This document shows, in pieces, positions 1 to 10,130 of a stretch of DNA of 64,000 nucleotides (its first letter is position 1; every line of letters begins with the position of its first letter). The stretch is from NCBI GenBank assembly GCA_964036195.1, contig OZ038454.1:26584315-26648314 (forward strand), written 5' to 3'. The notes beneath the pieces are model-generated. The model did no database searches, was not told the DNA's origin, and saw only the letters and a program-made list of their open reading frames with translations. Both the position numbers and the translations under genes were made by a program. Source of the DNA: Sphaerolaimus hirsutus. Taxonomy: Eukaryota; Nematoda; Chromadorea; Monhysterida; Sphaerolaimidae.

Positions 1-190
1 ACTGTAGTTTGTGTTCAGTGTACTGCAGAACACACGTTAAAACAATGTCGGTGTCACTTCTCTTTACACTCAATTTGGGGGGGGGGGGTATTTCGAGGGG
101 GGGGGTGATTGTTTCATAGTGGTCTCGAGAGGGGGGGGGTCAAACGAGGGGGGGGGTATTTCAAGGGGGGGGTATTTCGAGGAAATACGG
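1..190. mobile_element. Family A inverted-repeat element, right part
   Basis: The right half of a family A element; the left end is outside the window. It has G-rich blocks alternating with the word TTTCGAGG and ends in GAGGAAATACGG followed by TA. Bases 4-57 match 11287-11340 in another copy. No coding capacity is visible. Confidence 0.75.
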
Positions 191-429
191 TATTTATTTC
201 TTAAACTTCGATATGTCTAATTAAGAAAAGTAATTTCCACTTTCCCCCTAAAGCCATTGGCTCGTAAGATGGGTGTTTTTGTCTCCCAGTAAACACATCA
301 TTACAGGTAAAAGTAAATCATTATTAACATCACAGATTTAGCTCACATTACCTCGCCAAGCTGACCAATTAAGCAGCAAAACATGAAATGATAAGTATAG
401 ACTTGGAAGTGGACACTGTAAACAACCTA

Positions 430-828
430 CCGTATTTAGTGCAATCTTTCACCCCCCCACTTGAATAATTCCCCTACTTGAAAAATGGTCCCCTGTTAGA
501 CGAGTGAGGCAAAATTTTTCCATCACTTGAATACCCCCCCCCCCCCAATGATGGAACAACGACATTTCTTTTAAAAAACAATGAATGGAAAGATGCAAAT
601 GAATGTGGTCCTAAACGGACACAAAAACATAAACATAAATTTATTCTACAAATTTGTTTTACATATTTTTAAACACATGTGTAAATATGTATGTGTTATG
701 GATACATGCTTAACAAATTTGATGAAAAAATAATTCCTCCACTTGAACCCCCCCCCCTGAATAGTCCCCCCCTCAAAAACGACTGACGAAAAACTAATTC
801 CCCAGGGGAATTACAAGAATAAATACGG
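430..828. mobile_element. Family A inverted-repeat element, ACTTGAAT variant
   Basis: Starts TA-CCGTATTTAGTG and ends AATACGG-TA. The arms repeat C-tracts joined by ACTTGAATA instead of the usual CTCGAAATA. About 400 bp, non-coding, with TA on both sides. Confidence 0.65.
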
Positions 829-1610
829 TATGTTTGAACAGCGCGCCTGCTTTTGCAGAATCAATCATATTAGCTTAATTTGTACAGAAAAATCCTTGTT
901 TTCGTTAAAACGCATGTTGCCTTTCCAGAAATTGAATGTGACTGCATGTTATATGAAGACGCATTCATTTTTCGTTTTTCATGTCTACTGATAACTGACA
1001 AGTAAAAATTGGTGATGTTTTTCGTGCGTCGCAAATAGCTAAAAGCTTCCGACACTATTTATTTCCCACAAAAGAGATGCAGCTGTGGCTCAAGCTCAAG
1101 CAGCTAACAAAATAACATGAATGTTCCGCTGTACTTATTAGCATAAGAATAATTCAAGTGGAAACTAAATAAATGGGTACACACATTATTTTAACACTGC
1201 ATTGAGATCGTGTTTGATTTTACCCCCATTTTATTCTGCTTACTAGAGGAATATGATTTTTGACGTGTAATAATGTGGAGACATGTTATTTACGTGATTG
1301 TGCCAGCGTTGGCTTTTAAAAAGTACGCGGATGGGTAAAAATACTTTGATTTTTACCCGTGCTCATAAAATACCCCTGGTAAAATCCATGTTTTTTACCC
1401 AGTACAGCGAAACAGTCGTCACAATTTGAGTCCATAAATACATGTAGGTATTTATCTATGCCTGCATTCTAAAACAGAAGTGCAATACGTGAATTCTTGT
1501 GTTTGAATGGAGGCATAGACAGTCAGTTTTTTGGCTTTCTGTGTGCATCCCATGAATTTTCTGAAACACTCTGAAGTACCCAGCCCAGCACTCATGAAAA
1601 AATACGCGTA
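829..1610. other. AT-rich DNA, nothing recognised
   Basis: No ORF, splice pattern or repeat end could be supported here. It contains short poly-T and poly-A runs only. Confidence 0.5.
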
Positions 1611-1613
1611 CTG

Positions 1614-2037
1614 GAGCCGGTTCCGCAATTGGTAGAGTAAAAAGGAAAACTTTCCTCTCCACTCTCCACTCTATTCTTTACTCTATTCCTTACGTTTTAC
1701 TCTACTCTTAACTTTTCCACTTGTGGAACCAGCACCAGAGAGCAGTAGCAAAATGTCAACGGTGTATCTAAATCTTACGTTTTTTGTATCCAAATCTTAT
1801 GTTTTTGTATCCAGATCTTATGCTTTTGTATCTATATCGTATGTTTGATAATAAGGTTTGGATACAAAACATAAGATTTGGATACACAGTTGACACTTTG
1901 GGACTGCCCCCTGGTGCTGGTTCCACAAGTGGAAAAGTAAAGAGTAGAGTAAAACGTATAGAGAAGAGTAAAGAATAGATAGTGGAGAGTGGAGAGGAAA
2001 GTTTTCCTTTTTACTATACCACTTGCGGAACCGGCCC
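1614..2037. mobile_element. Family B inverted-repeat element
   Basis: The ends are GAGCCGGTTCCGCAATTGG and the complement of GGGCCGGTTCCGCAAGTGG. Flanking triplets are CTG on the left and CAG on the right. Just inside the ends are mirrored GAGTAAA/TTTACTC words. The centre has several copies of TTTGTATCCAAATCTTATG in both orientations, which also occur inside the family C elements. Confidence 0.7.
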
Positions 2038-2319
2038 CAGATGGCGGCTAATACAGGTAAAATTCAAACAAAATTCAAGTAGGTAGTTTTACGCGTAATT
2101 CAGAGTAAACGTAAATACCTACCCACCCACTATAAACTCCGGAGTGTGCAATAGCACAAAAAAATGTCAGATACACTGCAATTTTTCAGAATACACATCA
2201 TGTATCGAAATGACAACTACAGGCATAAATTTTTTATAACGTCCTATTAATTTCCTACATATTTCAAATTATCATTTAAATTCCTTCTTAGGTATTAATT
2301 ATTTACTCAATACACCCAT

Positions 2320-2924
2320 TGTAATGGCCGCGTAGTTGCGGTCATTGAATTTGCTTGGTGGGGTTTGGTTGATTGAGCGGCGGCCCTAATTATACTCTAA
2401 TTAGCGAGTGGGCAAGTGCCAAATAAATTCCAAATCCAACTTTCCAAACCGGCGCCATTTATTGGGCGATTTCGGTCAATAAAATATAGAAAATTGGGGG
2501 AATAAAATCAATCAAAAATAGGTAGATTTAGGAGAAAATATTCACGCTCAAAAATGCGAAAACATTGACTGCCAGCCGATTCAAAATATCGGCTGGACAT
2601 GCATAAGATAGGGGGGTACCTACACAAAATGCTACAAAATGAATGGCGCCAAACTGTCTACTACAGGGCGCAGAGTACATAACACATACCTAAATACATA
2701 GCACACGCAAAAGCGAACACCTAAAAACCGCGGTGACGCAACCGTTCCGCGGCGCGAGTACCTAGTGTATACATGAATACCTAAGGCACCTAAAACAATA
2801 GAGCGGCGCATGGGGGGGACACTACATGGGCGAGCAAACACCTACTGTTGCATTTGAATACCTACCATAAGACAATGAATTGAAATATAAGGAAAACAAA
2901 TGCCTACGAAATGGTGGCATAACA
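2320..2924 (-). repeat. 3' LTR of the retrotransposon
   Basis: Read on the minus strand it runs TGTTATGCC...GGCCATTACA. A minus-strand AATAAA poly(A) signal lies at 2458-2463. It differs from the other LTR at one visible site (C at 2456, A in the partner). Confidence 0.9.
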
Positions 2925-2933
2925 GCCCCTCCC
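2925..2933 (-). other. Polypurine tract
   Basis: Minus strand GGGAGGGGC directly precedes the 3' LTR. This is the expected place and composition for the plus-strand DNA primer of an LTR element. Confidence 0.75.
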
Positions 2934-3194
2934 ATGACAACAGTTACACTACTTACAAAAGAAACACTAGTGGAACTGGAAGTCAGACAAAAGCTTACAT
3001 AAAAAGCTACAAAAACTTGCAATCACATTGAACTAAGTGGAATTTTCAAGTTACCCAAATATAATATGACCAGTAACTAAAAAAGCATCCAGAATCACAA
3101 ATGGATCAGATTGCAGTGTGATTATAAAAAAACAATTTGAAAAGTACATTTTCAATGCGCACAAATCTACACCCTAAAATCATGCTAGCTATGA

Positions 3195-5801
3195 TTAGCC
3201 CGGTTTCCATTGGGTGCTGGAACTGAGCCTGGCTTTGTGCTTGCGACGCATGCTCGGCTCACCCCGATAGTTGGCCACCGGTCGGTCATCGAATTTTGCA
3301 ACGTCCACCAACATGAACTCGGCATGTGATCGCATGTATTTGGCAGAGTTGTAAAAACATCTGGTGTCAGACTTTTTCCATGGGGGTCTGCCGTAGACCT
3401 TGGTGCAGTTCGCGCGCGGTAGTGTAACGGGCTTCGATAAGTGTGATTTTGGATGGCCCACAGTTGGCGCTAAATCATGTGGTAGCTTAGTGACCACCGA
3501 TGGTGTTAGCATTTCCCCTTTAGTTGGGGACCGGCAGGTGCGACTCGATTTGCCCATGGCTTTGGGCACGAAATTGGCCTCAAGTCGCTGTAGCTCGGAA
3601 ATGGCAGTGCGATTCATTTTGAGTGTACCATAGAGTGCCTCGTGGCCAAATAAAAGCGGGCTCGATGTGCGCGGGAAGTGTGGTTTCCGTTTAACCACAG
3701 CCCAGATGTCTGCCGATTGCTGTTGTCCACCGGGTGTGGTATGCAGCAAATGCATTTTGTAGAGTGCCAGGTGATGCCCCGGAATTGGCTCGCCAGCAGT
3801 CCCCAAACCTGAATCAGGGTATGGCCGGTACATCGCCTTTTCTGTGCTGGCATTGCACTGCGCGCGTTTCCAAACATCCTCGAGCAGATGCTCCTCGATG
3901 ATGATCCCCTCCTCACAGCCACTATCGAGTGTGCCTGTGAGCGTGCAGCCCATGAAATCCACTTTGGCCAGCGGGCGATCACAGCGGGCGTGTCGCATGC
4001 TTGGTGGGTTCATGGTGCAACCCATCTGCTTGTGAGCTGCGTAGCCGCTAGGGAACCACGTTTCAAAATTGGGCTCGGGCTCAGAATCAGATGATGGATT
4101 AGACACATTTTTAGTCAATTTTGTAGCCGGATTATTAGCAGATTCATTATCCGATTCCGGAGCGCTGTAAATTTGCTCATCAAATTTCAGGTTGAGCTTT
4201 TTACACTCAGTGCGCATCCTTTCCCGAGCGTCGTGCTTGGTTTTGCCAGCCTTCTCCAAAAATTCTCGGGCCCGTTCAGCCCGATCCAGTTGGTAGGCCG
4301 GCGACGCCGGATTCAAATAACATTTCGCCGGCTCGTGCGGCATGGGTGCACGATGCAAAAAATAGGTGCACCATGGACCCTGATGTGTCGTTGGGTCAAA
4401 TTTAGACTGCCTATCCCAACCGCCTTTCTGGCCATCAGATCGGCCTGGGGCGCTTCGCGATGCAGCTTCAGCCGATGGAGTATTGCCCCAGCCAGCATTT
4501 CTGCCTGTTGACGACTTTGGCTTCCAATTAGTATTGCGATTTTTATTCTGTTCAACATGGCGATGCGAGTTTTCCTCGCGGGCAATATCGAGGCGACTAA
4601 CAGCGTCGGCTAACTCGATCTCACCATCTCGCCATTTGTCGCGCCACCGATACCAACACATCGTCGGCACCATGTCTTCGACCTCGAGGAATAATTTATC
4701 CCCGATCATCTTCTCGCGTTGTGAATCGTCGATTTGCTCGCTGATATAGTGGAACGAGCTGCACAGCTTGCGGTACAGGGAAGACACTGTATCAGAGGAT
4801 TTAGCAGAAATTCTATACCACTCGGCTACTGAATGTGCCTTGCGGTCAAGACGATGCACCCGCGCCAACTTGTCCAGAACGTAGAGAATCGAATTACGCT
4901 TGTCCAGGCGGATAGATGCATAGTGATCCTGGGCACTACCTTTCAGGCACTGTTGGAACACATTAGTCCAAAACAAGTGTTGGTATGCCGGCGGGACGTT
5001 TAGAGCCTGTAGCGCCACATTGTGAAGCCAGAATTTAAATGGCCCCGACGGCGCGCTCGAATCCCCATTGAACGGTGTTTGCTTGCTGGCTACGTTGGCC
5101 ACATGGCCACCGCCCATGTGATTGCGAGACGACAATTGCCCCAGCGTATCCACGAGGGACGGAAAACCATCGGCCGGTACCATGACATATTGGTCGATGT
5201 AGGCAGCGATTTGACCAATCAAACCACCAGGTAACAATGAAATGGCCTGCAGCCTAGCTTCAGTTGAATCGACCAACTGGTCCGTAGAAGCGGAAGAGGT
5301 CCTTGATGGACAGCGATTGATTGTGCCAGGCGCCGGTAACGATTGCGTCCCCACGGGCACGTTTTGCACTGGTGCCGTGTGCGCCTGCACTGACGATGAA
5401 GTAAATTGTTGGACAAATGCCGGATTGCTAGATAGCAGTTGCTGGAGAACAGGCAAAAGGTTGTCCACAGTCAGCGCCACAGGTGGTTGGGAGACCGCAA
5501 CGCCTTGAGGTGGCGTGGGGTCGTTCCCAATGCCTCTGGGCGGTACTTGATCTTCAAGGTCGAGGACCAATTCCACGACAGTATCTGGATCTGTGAAATA
5601 CAGGTCCATGCACTTCCACACATGCTGGATCAATCGCCCAGTTCCTAGGCGGGGCGGATCGCTAATCGTGGGCCACTCGCCATCGTTCACGCGAAACTGC
5701 ATTAGCACATTTAGCAGGCGCAACAATTTTGGCCTGTCCACGGGCTCGTCCATCCATGATTCAACTACCGGCTCCAGTTCCGCTCGCGTATATTGCGACA
5801 T
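3195..5801 (-). CDS. Retrotransposon Gag-protease polyprotein
   Basis: An intact 868-residue ORF and the only long ORF of the LTR element. Residues about 250-410 form a helical, capsid-like region with aromatic-rich segments (QHLFW, MCWYRWRDKW), typical of retrotransposon Gag. A basic, Asn/Lys-rich stretch follows (about 410-470). Residues 478-494 carry a Cys-x4-His-x5-His-x4-Cys arrangement that could be an unusual zinc knuckle; no CCHC knuckle is seen. At 626-628 there is an Asp-Ser-Gly triad in a hydrophobic setting, and at about 716-719 a Leu-Leu-Phe-Gly, together suggesting a retropepsin fold. The ORF stops 262 bp before the polypurine tract with no pol domain. Its base composition is more GC-rich than its surroundings. 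The Gag and protease labels are inference from motifs and position. Confidence 0.8.
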   Translation of the reverse strand: MSQYTRAELEPVVESWMDEPVDRPKLLRLLNVLMQFRVNDGEWPTISDPPRLGTGRLIQHVWKCMDLYFTDPDTVVELVLDLEDQVPPRGIGNDPTPPQGVAVSQPPVALTVDNLLPVLQQLLSSNPAFVQQFTSSSVQAHTAPVQNVPVGTQSLPAPGTINRCPSRTSSASTDQLVDSTEARLQAISLLPGGLIGQIAAYIDQYVMVPADGFPSLVDTLGQLSSRNHMGGGHVANVASKQTPFNGDSSAPSGPFKFWLHNVALQALNVPPAYQHLFWTNVFQQCLKGSAQDHYASIRLDKRNSILYVLDKLARVHRLDRKAHSVAEWYRISAKSSDTVSSLYRKLCSSFHYISEQIDDSQREKMIGDKLFLEVEDMVPTMCWYRWRDKWRDGEIELADAVSRLDIAREENSHRHVEQNKNRNTNWKPKSSTGRNAGWGNTPSAEAASRSAPGRSDGQKGGWDRQSKFDPTTHQGPWCTYFLHRAPMPHEPAKCYLNPASPAYQLDRAERAREFLEKAGKTKHDARERMRTECKKLNLKFDEQIYSAPESDNESANNPATKLTKNVSNPSSDSEPEPNFETWFPSGYAAHKQMGCTMNPPSMRHARCDRPLAKVDFMGCTLTGTLDSGCEEGIIIEEHLLEDVWKRAQCNASTEKAMYRPYPDSGLGTAGEPIPGHHLALYKMHLLHTTPGGQQQSADIWAVVKRKPHFPRTSSPLLFGHEALYGTLKMNRTAISELQRLEANFVPKAMGKSSRTCRSPTKGEMLTPSVVTKLPHDLAPTVGHPKSHLSKPVTLPRANCTKVYGRPPWKKSDTRCFYNSAKYMRSHAEFMLVDVAKFDDRPVANYRGEPSMRRKHKARLSSSTQWKPG

Positions 5802-6000
5802 GTCGGAAAATGTGAGGAGTCACTAAATCTGCACAAGCACAATTGACGTGCACAGGTGGTGCAGGAGTGACCAAACACAACTGGAGTTTCAATAAGGCAG
5901 GTAGGTGCCAAAATGACCCAGAATTGATATGAATTCAAGCGCGTGCAGCAATTGGCACCGCGCCAAAATTCAACACCGCGTGGCACCCTGCACAAATGGT

Positions 6001-6623
6001 GCCCCAGTGGCGCCCTGCGACCGCGTGTGGGTGTGCAGCACCTCACAGTGACTGCGTCACGCAGCAGGAAAAAGTCTGCACAGCCCCAGCAGCCAAATCC
6101 GCTGGCCCCAGTGGCTCAGCAGAAAGCGGACAGTTCCCAGTCAGCCCCAGTGGCTGATTGGGTAAACGTGTGGCGCGGCACCGAGCTGGACAGTCGCTGG
6201 CCCCAGTGGCACAGTGACAGCAAAACAACACAGCCAGTTGGGTTTGATCAGCCCCAATGGCTGATCGAGTCGATAAAGCGGCGCGAAGCTGTGCCGCTAT
6301 GTCGCTAGCCCCAGTGGCAAAGCGACTCAAAAACAATTTCGATCAGCCCCAGTGGCTAATCGAAGCAAGTCGCCGGCCAGCCGCGCAGCCCCAGTGGCTT
6401 ATCGGGTCTACGCGTGGCGCGGCGCCTCGCTGGACTGTCGCTGGCCCCAGTGGCACAGCGACGCGAAAATCGTTGAATTCCGGTCAGCCCCAGTGGCTGA
6501 TCGGATCGAAAAGCGGCGCGAAGCGTCGCCGCTACGTCGCTAGCCCCAGTGGCAAAGCGACACAAAAAACGATTTCGATCAGCCCCAGTGGCTGATCGAA
6601 GCTGGCCGCGCGGCCCCAGTGGC
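6001..6623 (-). repeat. Array of about 13 hairpins with a shared loop in the LTR-element leader
   Basis: On the plus strand the core GCCCCAGTGGC starts at 6001, 6105, 6144, 6200, 6308, 6346, 6388, 6444, 6487, 6543, 6582 and 6613, plus a one-base variant at 6251. Most cores sit at the tip of an inverted repeat: the inner stem is GCC/GGC, the loop CCAGT, and the outer stem is of two kinds (GATCA/TGATC or GTCGCT/AGCGAC). The best case, 6574-6600, has an 11-bp perfect stem. Four hairpins (6200, 6251, 6308, 6346) recur in the same order about 236-244 bp later. The array lies between the primer binding site and the gag start, so it would be in the untranslated leader of the genomic RNA. Confidence 0.85.
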
Positions 6624-6755
6624 TGATAAGCGGCCGGCCGGGCGGGAGCGACGCGTGCCGCTAAAGTCCCGCGGCACGAAAACGCGGCGGAATTTTTTTC
6701 GCACAGCTGGGCGAACAGGAGGCCCAGGGTCGATTTATGGAAGCTAAATTAATAG

Positions 6756-6773
6756 CTCCCAGTACAGTCACCA
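6756..6773 (-). other. Primer binding site
   Basis: Immediately after the 5' LTR on the minus strand comes TGGTGACTGTACTGGGAG. It starts with TGG, complementary to a tRNA CCA end. The priming tRNA was not identified. Confidence 0.75.
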
Positions 6774-7378
6774 TGTAATGGCCGCGTAGTTGCGGTCATT
6801 GAATTTGCTTGGTGGGGTTTGGTTGATTGAGCGGCGGCCCTAATTATACTCTAATTAGCGAGTGGGCAAGTGCCAAATAAATTCCAAATCCAACTTTCCA
6901 AACCGGCGCAATTTATTGGGCGATTTCGGTCAATAAAATATAGAAAATTGGGGGAATAAAATCAATCAAAAATAGGTAGATTTAGGAGAAAATATTCACG
7001 CTCAAAAATGCGAAAACATTGACTGCCAGCCGATTCAAAATATCGGCTGGACATGCATAAGATAGGGGGGTACCTACACAAAATGCTACAAAATGAATGG
7101 CGCCAAACTGTCTACTACAGGGCGCAGAGTACATAACACATACCTAAATACATAGCACACGCAAAAGCGAACACCTAAAAACCGCGGTGACGCAACCGTT
7201 CCGCGGCGCGAGTACCTAGTGTATACATGAATACCTAAGGCACCTAAAACAATAGAGCGGCGCATGGGGGGGACACTACATGGGCGAGCAAACACCTACT
7301 GTTGCATTTGAATACCTACCATAAGACAATGAATTGAAATATAAGGAAAACAAATGCCTACGAAATGGTGGCATAACA
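6774..7378 (-). repeat. 5' LTR of the retrotransposon
   Basis: Direct repeat of 2320-2924, 605 bp, TG...CA. By analogy it should contain the promoter and transcription start on the minus strand. The minus-strand AATAAA is at 6912-6917. Confidence 0.9.
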
Positions 7379-7608
7379 CCATCAAACATATTAGTTGAAA
7401 CAGGAAACCCCCCAAAGTTTTCAAAACTTTTACAGTGTGCAGTGTTTGGAGACATGAGCATTTAGTCCACGACACAGAATTTAGAACAATTTTTATGTCA
7501 AATGTTGGAGTGGACTGAATTTCAGAATCCAGCTAATAATTCATCATAATATACAACAATGTTGCAGAGTTGTTAAAATTACTGAACTTTTGTCAAAGTA
7601 TATGTATA

Positions 7609-8128
7609 CCGTATATCCTTGAATAAGACCCCAGGGGCATTATTATTTCGTCAGAGGTTTTGGAGGGGGGAGTTATTCAAGGGGGGTACTATTCAAGGGG
7701 GGAGTTATTTTTTCCTTAGAACTTCCACGAAAACTTTCACTTTATTCATTGTTTGTATGCATCCCGCCAACACATATAATGTAGAAAATGACCAGTTCAA
7801 CACTAACAAAACAACGTATCCATCCTAAAATTCGTGTTCAATCATCTAAACCTAAAAAATATCATAGGCTAACATTCTTTTGTATTTTTCGTTTCACACA
7901 CCAAACCCCATTCGATGAATCAGCCCAGACATAGCTTTATTTTTCTGTTTGTCTCGTTTTCATTTTCGTGTGTTGCTCATCGATCGTTTTACCCAGAGGG
8001 GGGACTTATTCAAGAGGGGGGAGTTATTCAAGGGGGGGCGTTATTTTTTCCTCACCTGGCCAACAGGGGGGTGTTATTCGGGGGGGGGGGGTATTATTCA
8101 AGGGGGGGTCTTATTCAAGGATATACGG
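7609..8128. mobile_element. Family A inverted-repeat element, TTGAATAAG variant
   Basis: Starts TA-CCGTATATCCTTGAATAAG and ends CTTATTCAAGGATATACGG-TA. The G-rich right arm repeats TTATTCAAGGGGGG. Non-coding. Confidence 0.75.
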
Positions 8129-8539
8129 TACGTACGTCTATTTTTACATACGCCTGAGTGCAGGACATGTAAAACACTTTTTACACATACTCATAAGTAC
8201 ATACGAGTAAATAACAATTAAATTATGTTATCTCAGGCTCCATTTCATCATCGCTCTGTGTACTCGTTTCCACTTCGATCATCTCCAAAGCCATCTTGAC
8301 TTTACTGTAACTTTTTTTAAATCACTTCCCCACATATTTTTTATTTTAAATTCAAGCACTTGTGTGAATTCATTGGACCCTGTTTACACGGATTTTTTGT
8401 GACGACTCGACAACAATAAAACGTTCAATAAGTTGAGTAAAAAAGGTTCCATATTCATTAGAAAAAGTGGTCAAGTATACCTTCTACCTAAGCGAATATG
8501 CAGGCCAAATTGCAGACTCGTGCTTGTAGCTCAAGATTT

Positions 8540-9872
8540 ATATAGTGATGTAAAGGCACCAGGGCACTGGTGCCCCGGTGCTGGGCACCGAAGGCCACCA
8601 GCACCGGTGCTGGTGTGGTGCCATTGCAATCTTCAGGGGTGCCATGCCGGTGCCGGTGCCATTTTTTTCAGAATAGCACCGGTGCCGGTGCGGTGCGGTG
8701 CCATTTTTTTGCCGGTGCCAAAGGTGCTAGCACCAGGGCCAAAGTAAAAGGCACCGGGAAAGGCAGTAAAGGCCAAGGCGCCATGTGCTGTGCCATTTTT
8801 CCATAGTATGTGCTTATTCATATTTCTAAAAACAGAGATATCTTTACCCAACCGTTTTTGCCTATTTTGTAAACCTCCCATCAAATAAATATACCGTATT
8901 ACCTCGAATTATCCCCCCCCCCCTTCAATTAACCCCCCCTCGAATTAACCCCCCCTCAAAATGGGCTGGGGAAATAATAAACCCCCCCTCTCGAAATACC
9001 CCCCCTCCGGAATGATGTACATCATGTATGCAATGTACATGATGTATTTATTACTACTTATTTGCATCGCAGCTACTCTTATACGCTCATTTGTGTACAG
9101 ATGTACATCTATAGCCACAATATAACCTATATTCTCACATTTATTACCGTTTTTGTGTAAGAAATAGCGTATTCTTTACTACAAATTCCACGAAATTTTC
9201 TGGCGAAATAATAAAACCCCCCTCAAATAAACCCCCCCTCGAATTAACCCCCCCTCAAATTTTGCTGGCGAAATAATAAACCCCCATGGGGGTATTTCGA
9301 GGTAATACGGTACCTACTGTGAAATCCTTTATACCCGATATCTGATCTGATGAGTGAATCTAAAATTTTGTTGAATTTTAAATCATTTTTATATTTTATA
9401 TTTATCTTACTTGTTTGTTCAAAATTTGTTGTCAGTTTACGACAGAGATAGTTCCATTCTCTGTACAGCAATGACTCCGATCAGTAGACAATAGTATCTA
9501 TGGACATTGTAGTGAATTAAATATTTTATCTTTCATTTGTAATCATTGTAATTGCATCATAATAGTGATTGCCACATCATTCTGATCATTTTAAGTGCTC
9601 AACCATCAAAATCGAATGAAAATTCATGGAAATATGCACTTCCAAAGGTGAGACCACTGAGAAACTGCCTGATATTTACTTCAGAAATTCCAGCCCGGTG
9701 CGGTGTCTTTCGGTGCTAGCACTGGCAACCCGTCGGTGCCCTTCGGTGCCGGTGCGGTGCGGTGCCATTTTCTGGCCGGTGCCCCAGGGTGCCTGGTGCC
9801 TTTTCCATGCGTTGGCAAAGGTGCCGGTGCGGTGCAGTGCCATTTTTCCCGGTGCCTTTAACATCACTAGAT
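8540..9872. mobile_element. Family D element of GGTGCC palindromic arrays
   Basis: The ends are ATAGTGATGTAAAGGCACC (about 8540) and GGTGCCTTTAACATCACTAG (to 9872). The blocks at 8556-8770 and 9690-9860 are dense in GGTGCC and GGCACC words. A family A element splits it. It may instead be an integral part of the surrounding family E element, since both arms match. Confidence 0.55.
8894..9310. mobile_element. Family A inverted-repeat element, nested
   Basis: TA-CCGTATTACCTCGAATTATC to GAGGTAATACGG-TA. It contains repeated CTCGAATTAACCCCCC units and the subfamily core with GAATGATGTACATCATG. Confidence 0.8.
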
Positions 9873-10130
9873 TTATAACGTTCGAAAAAAGTTTGCTATT
9901 GTCGCTGGCTGTCGGAGACAGTCCAACAACTGTCCGACAACTGCAAAAGTTTTCAAACGCCTTTAACTCATGAGCTACAAGCACGATTGTGCAATTTGAC
10001 ATGCATATTCGCCTAGGTAAGATGTATAATTGACCACTTTTTCTCATAAATATTGAACATTTTCACTCAACTTATCAAACGTTTTATTTTTGTCGAGTCG
10101 TCACAAAAAAATCCGTGTAAACGGGGTCTA

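Larger units (their letters stand above)
2320..7378 (-). mobile_element. Non-autonomous LTR retrotransposon (Gag-protease only)
   Basis: A 5059-bp element in minus orientation. Two direct repeats of 605 bp (2320-2924 and 6774-7378) begin TG and end CA; I see one difference between them. A candidate 4-bp target duplication CCAT lies at 2316-2319 and 7379-7382. A primer binding site and a polypurine tract abut the LTRs as expected. The single long ORF encodes Gag plus a retropepsin-like domain. There is no room for reverse transcriptase, RNase H or integrase, so it would need enzymes from a relative. The near-identical LTRs imply recent insertion. I cannot place it firmly in Gypsy or BEL/Pao without a polymerase. 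Confidence 0.9.
8376..10129. mobile_element. Family E long-TIR element with two nested insertions
   Basis: The left end GGACCCTGTTTACACGG and the right end CCGTGTAAACGGGGTC are inverted repeats. The homology continues inward for well over 100 bp on each side, through GTGACGACTCGACAA and GCTTGTAGCTCA. It contains a family D GGTGCC array element (about 8540-9872), which itself contains a family A element (8894-9310). No transposase ORF is seen. Confidence 0.65.

Noticed and set aside
2632..2841. 69-codon ORF identical to the one at 7086-7295
   Set aside because: Both lie in the LTR pair; the identity is due to the LTR repeat, not to a conserved protein.
5943..6308. 121-codon plus-strand ORF in the retrotransposon leader, with related ORFs to 6595
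   Set aside because: It only reads through the repeated hairpin cores; the frames shift between repeat blocks.
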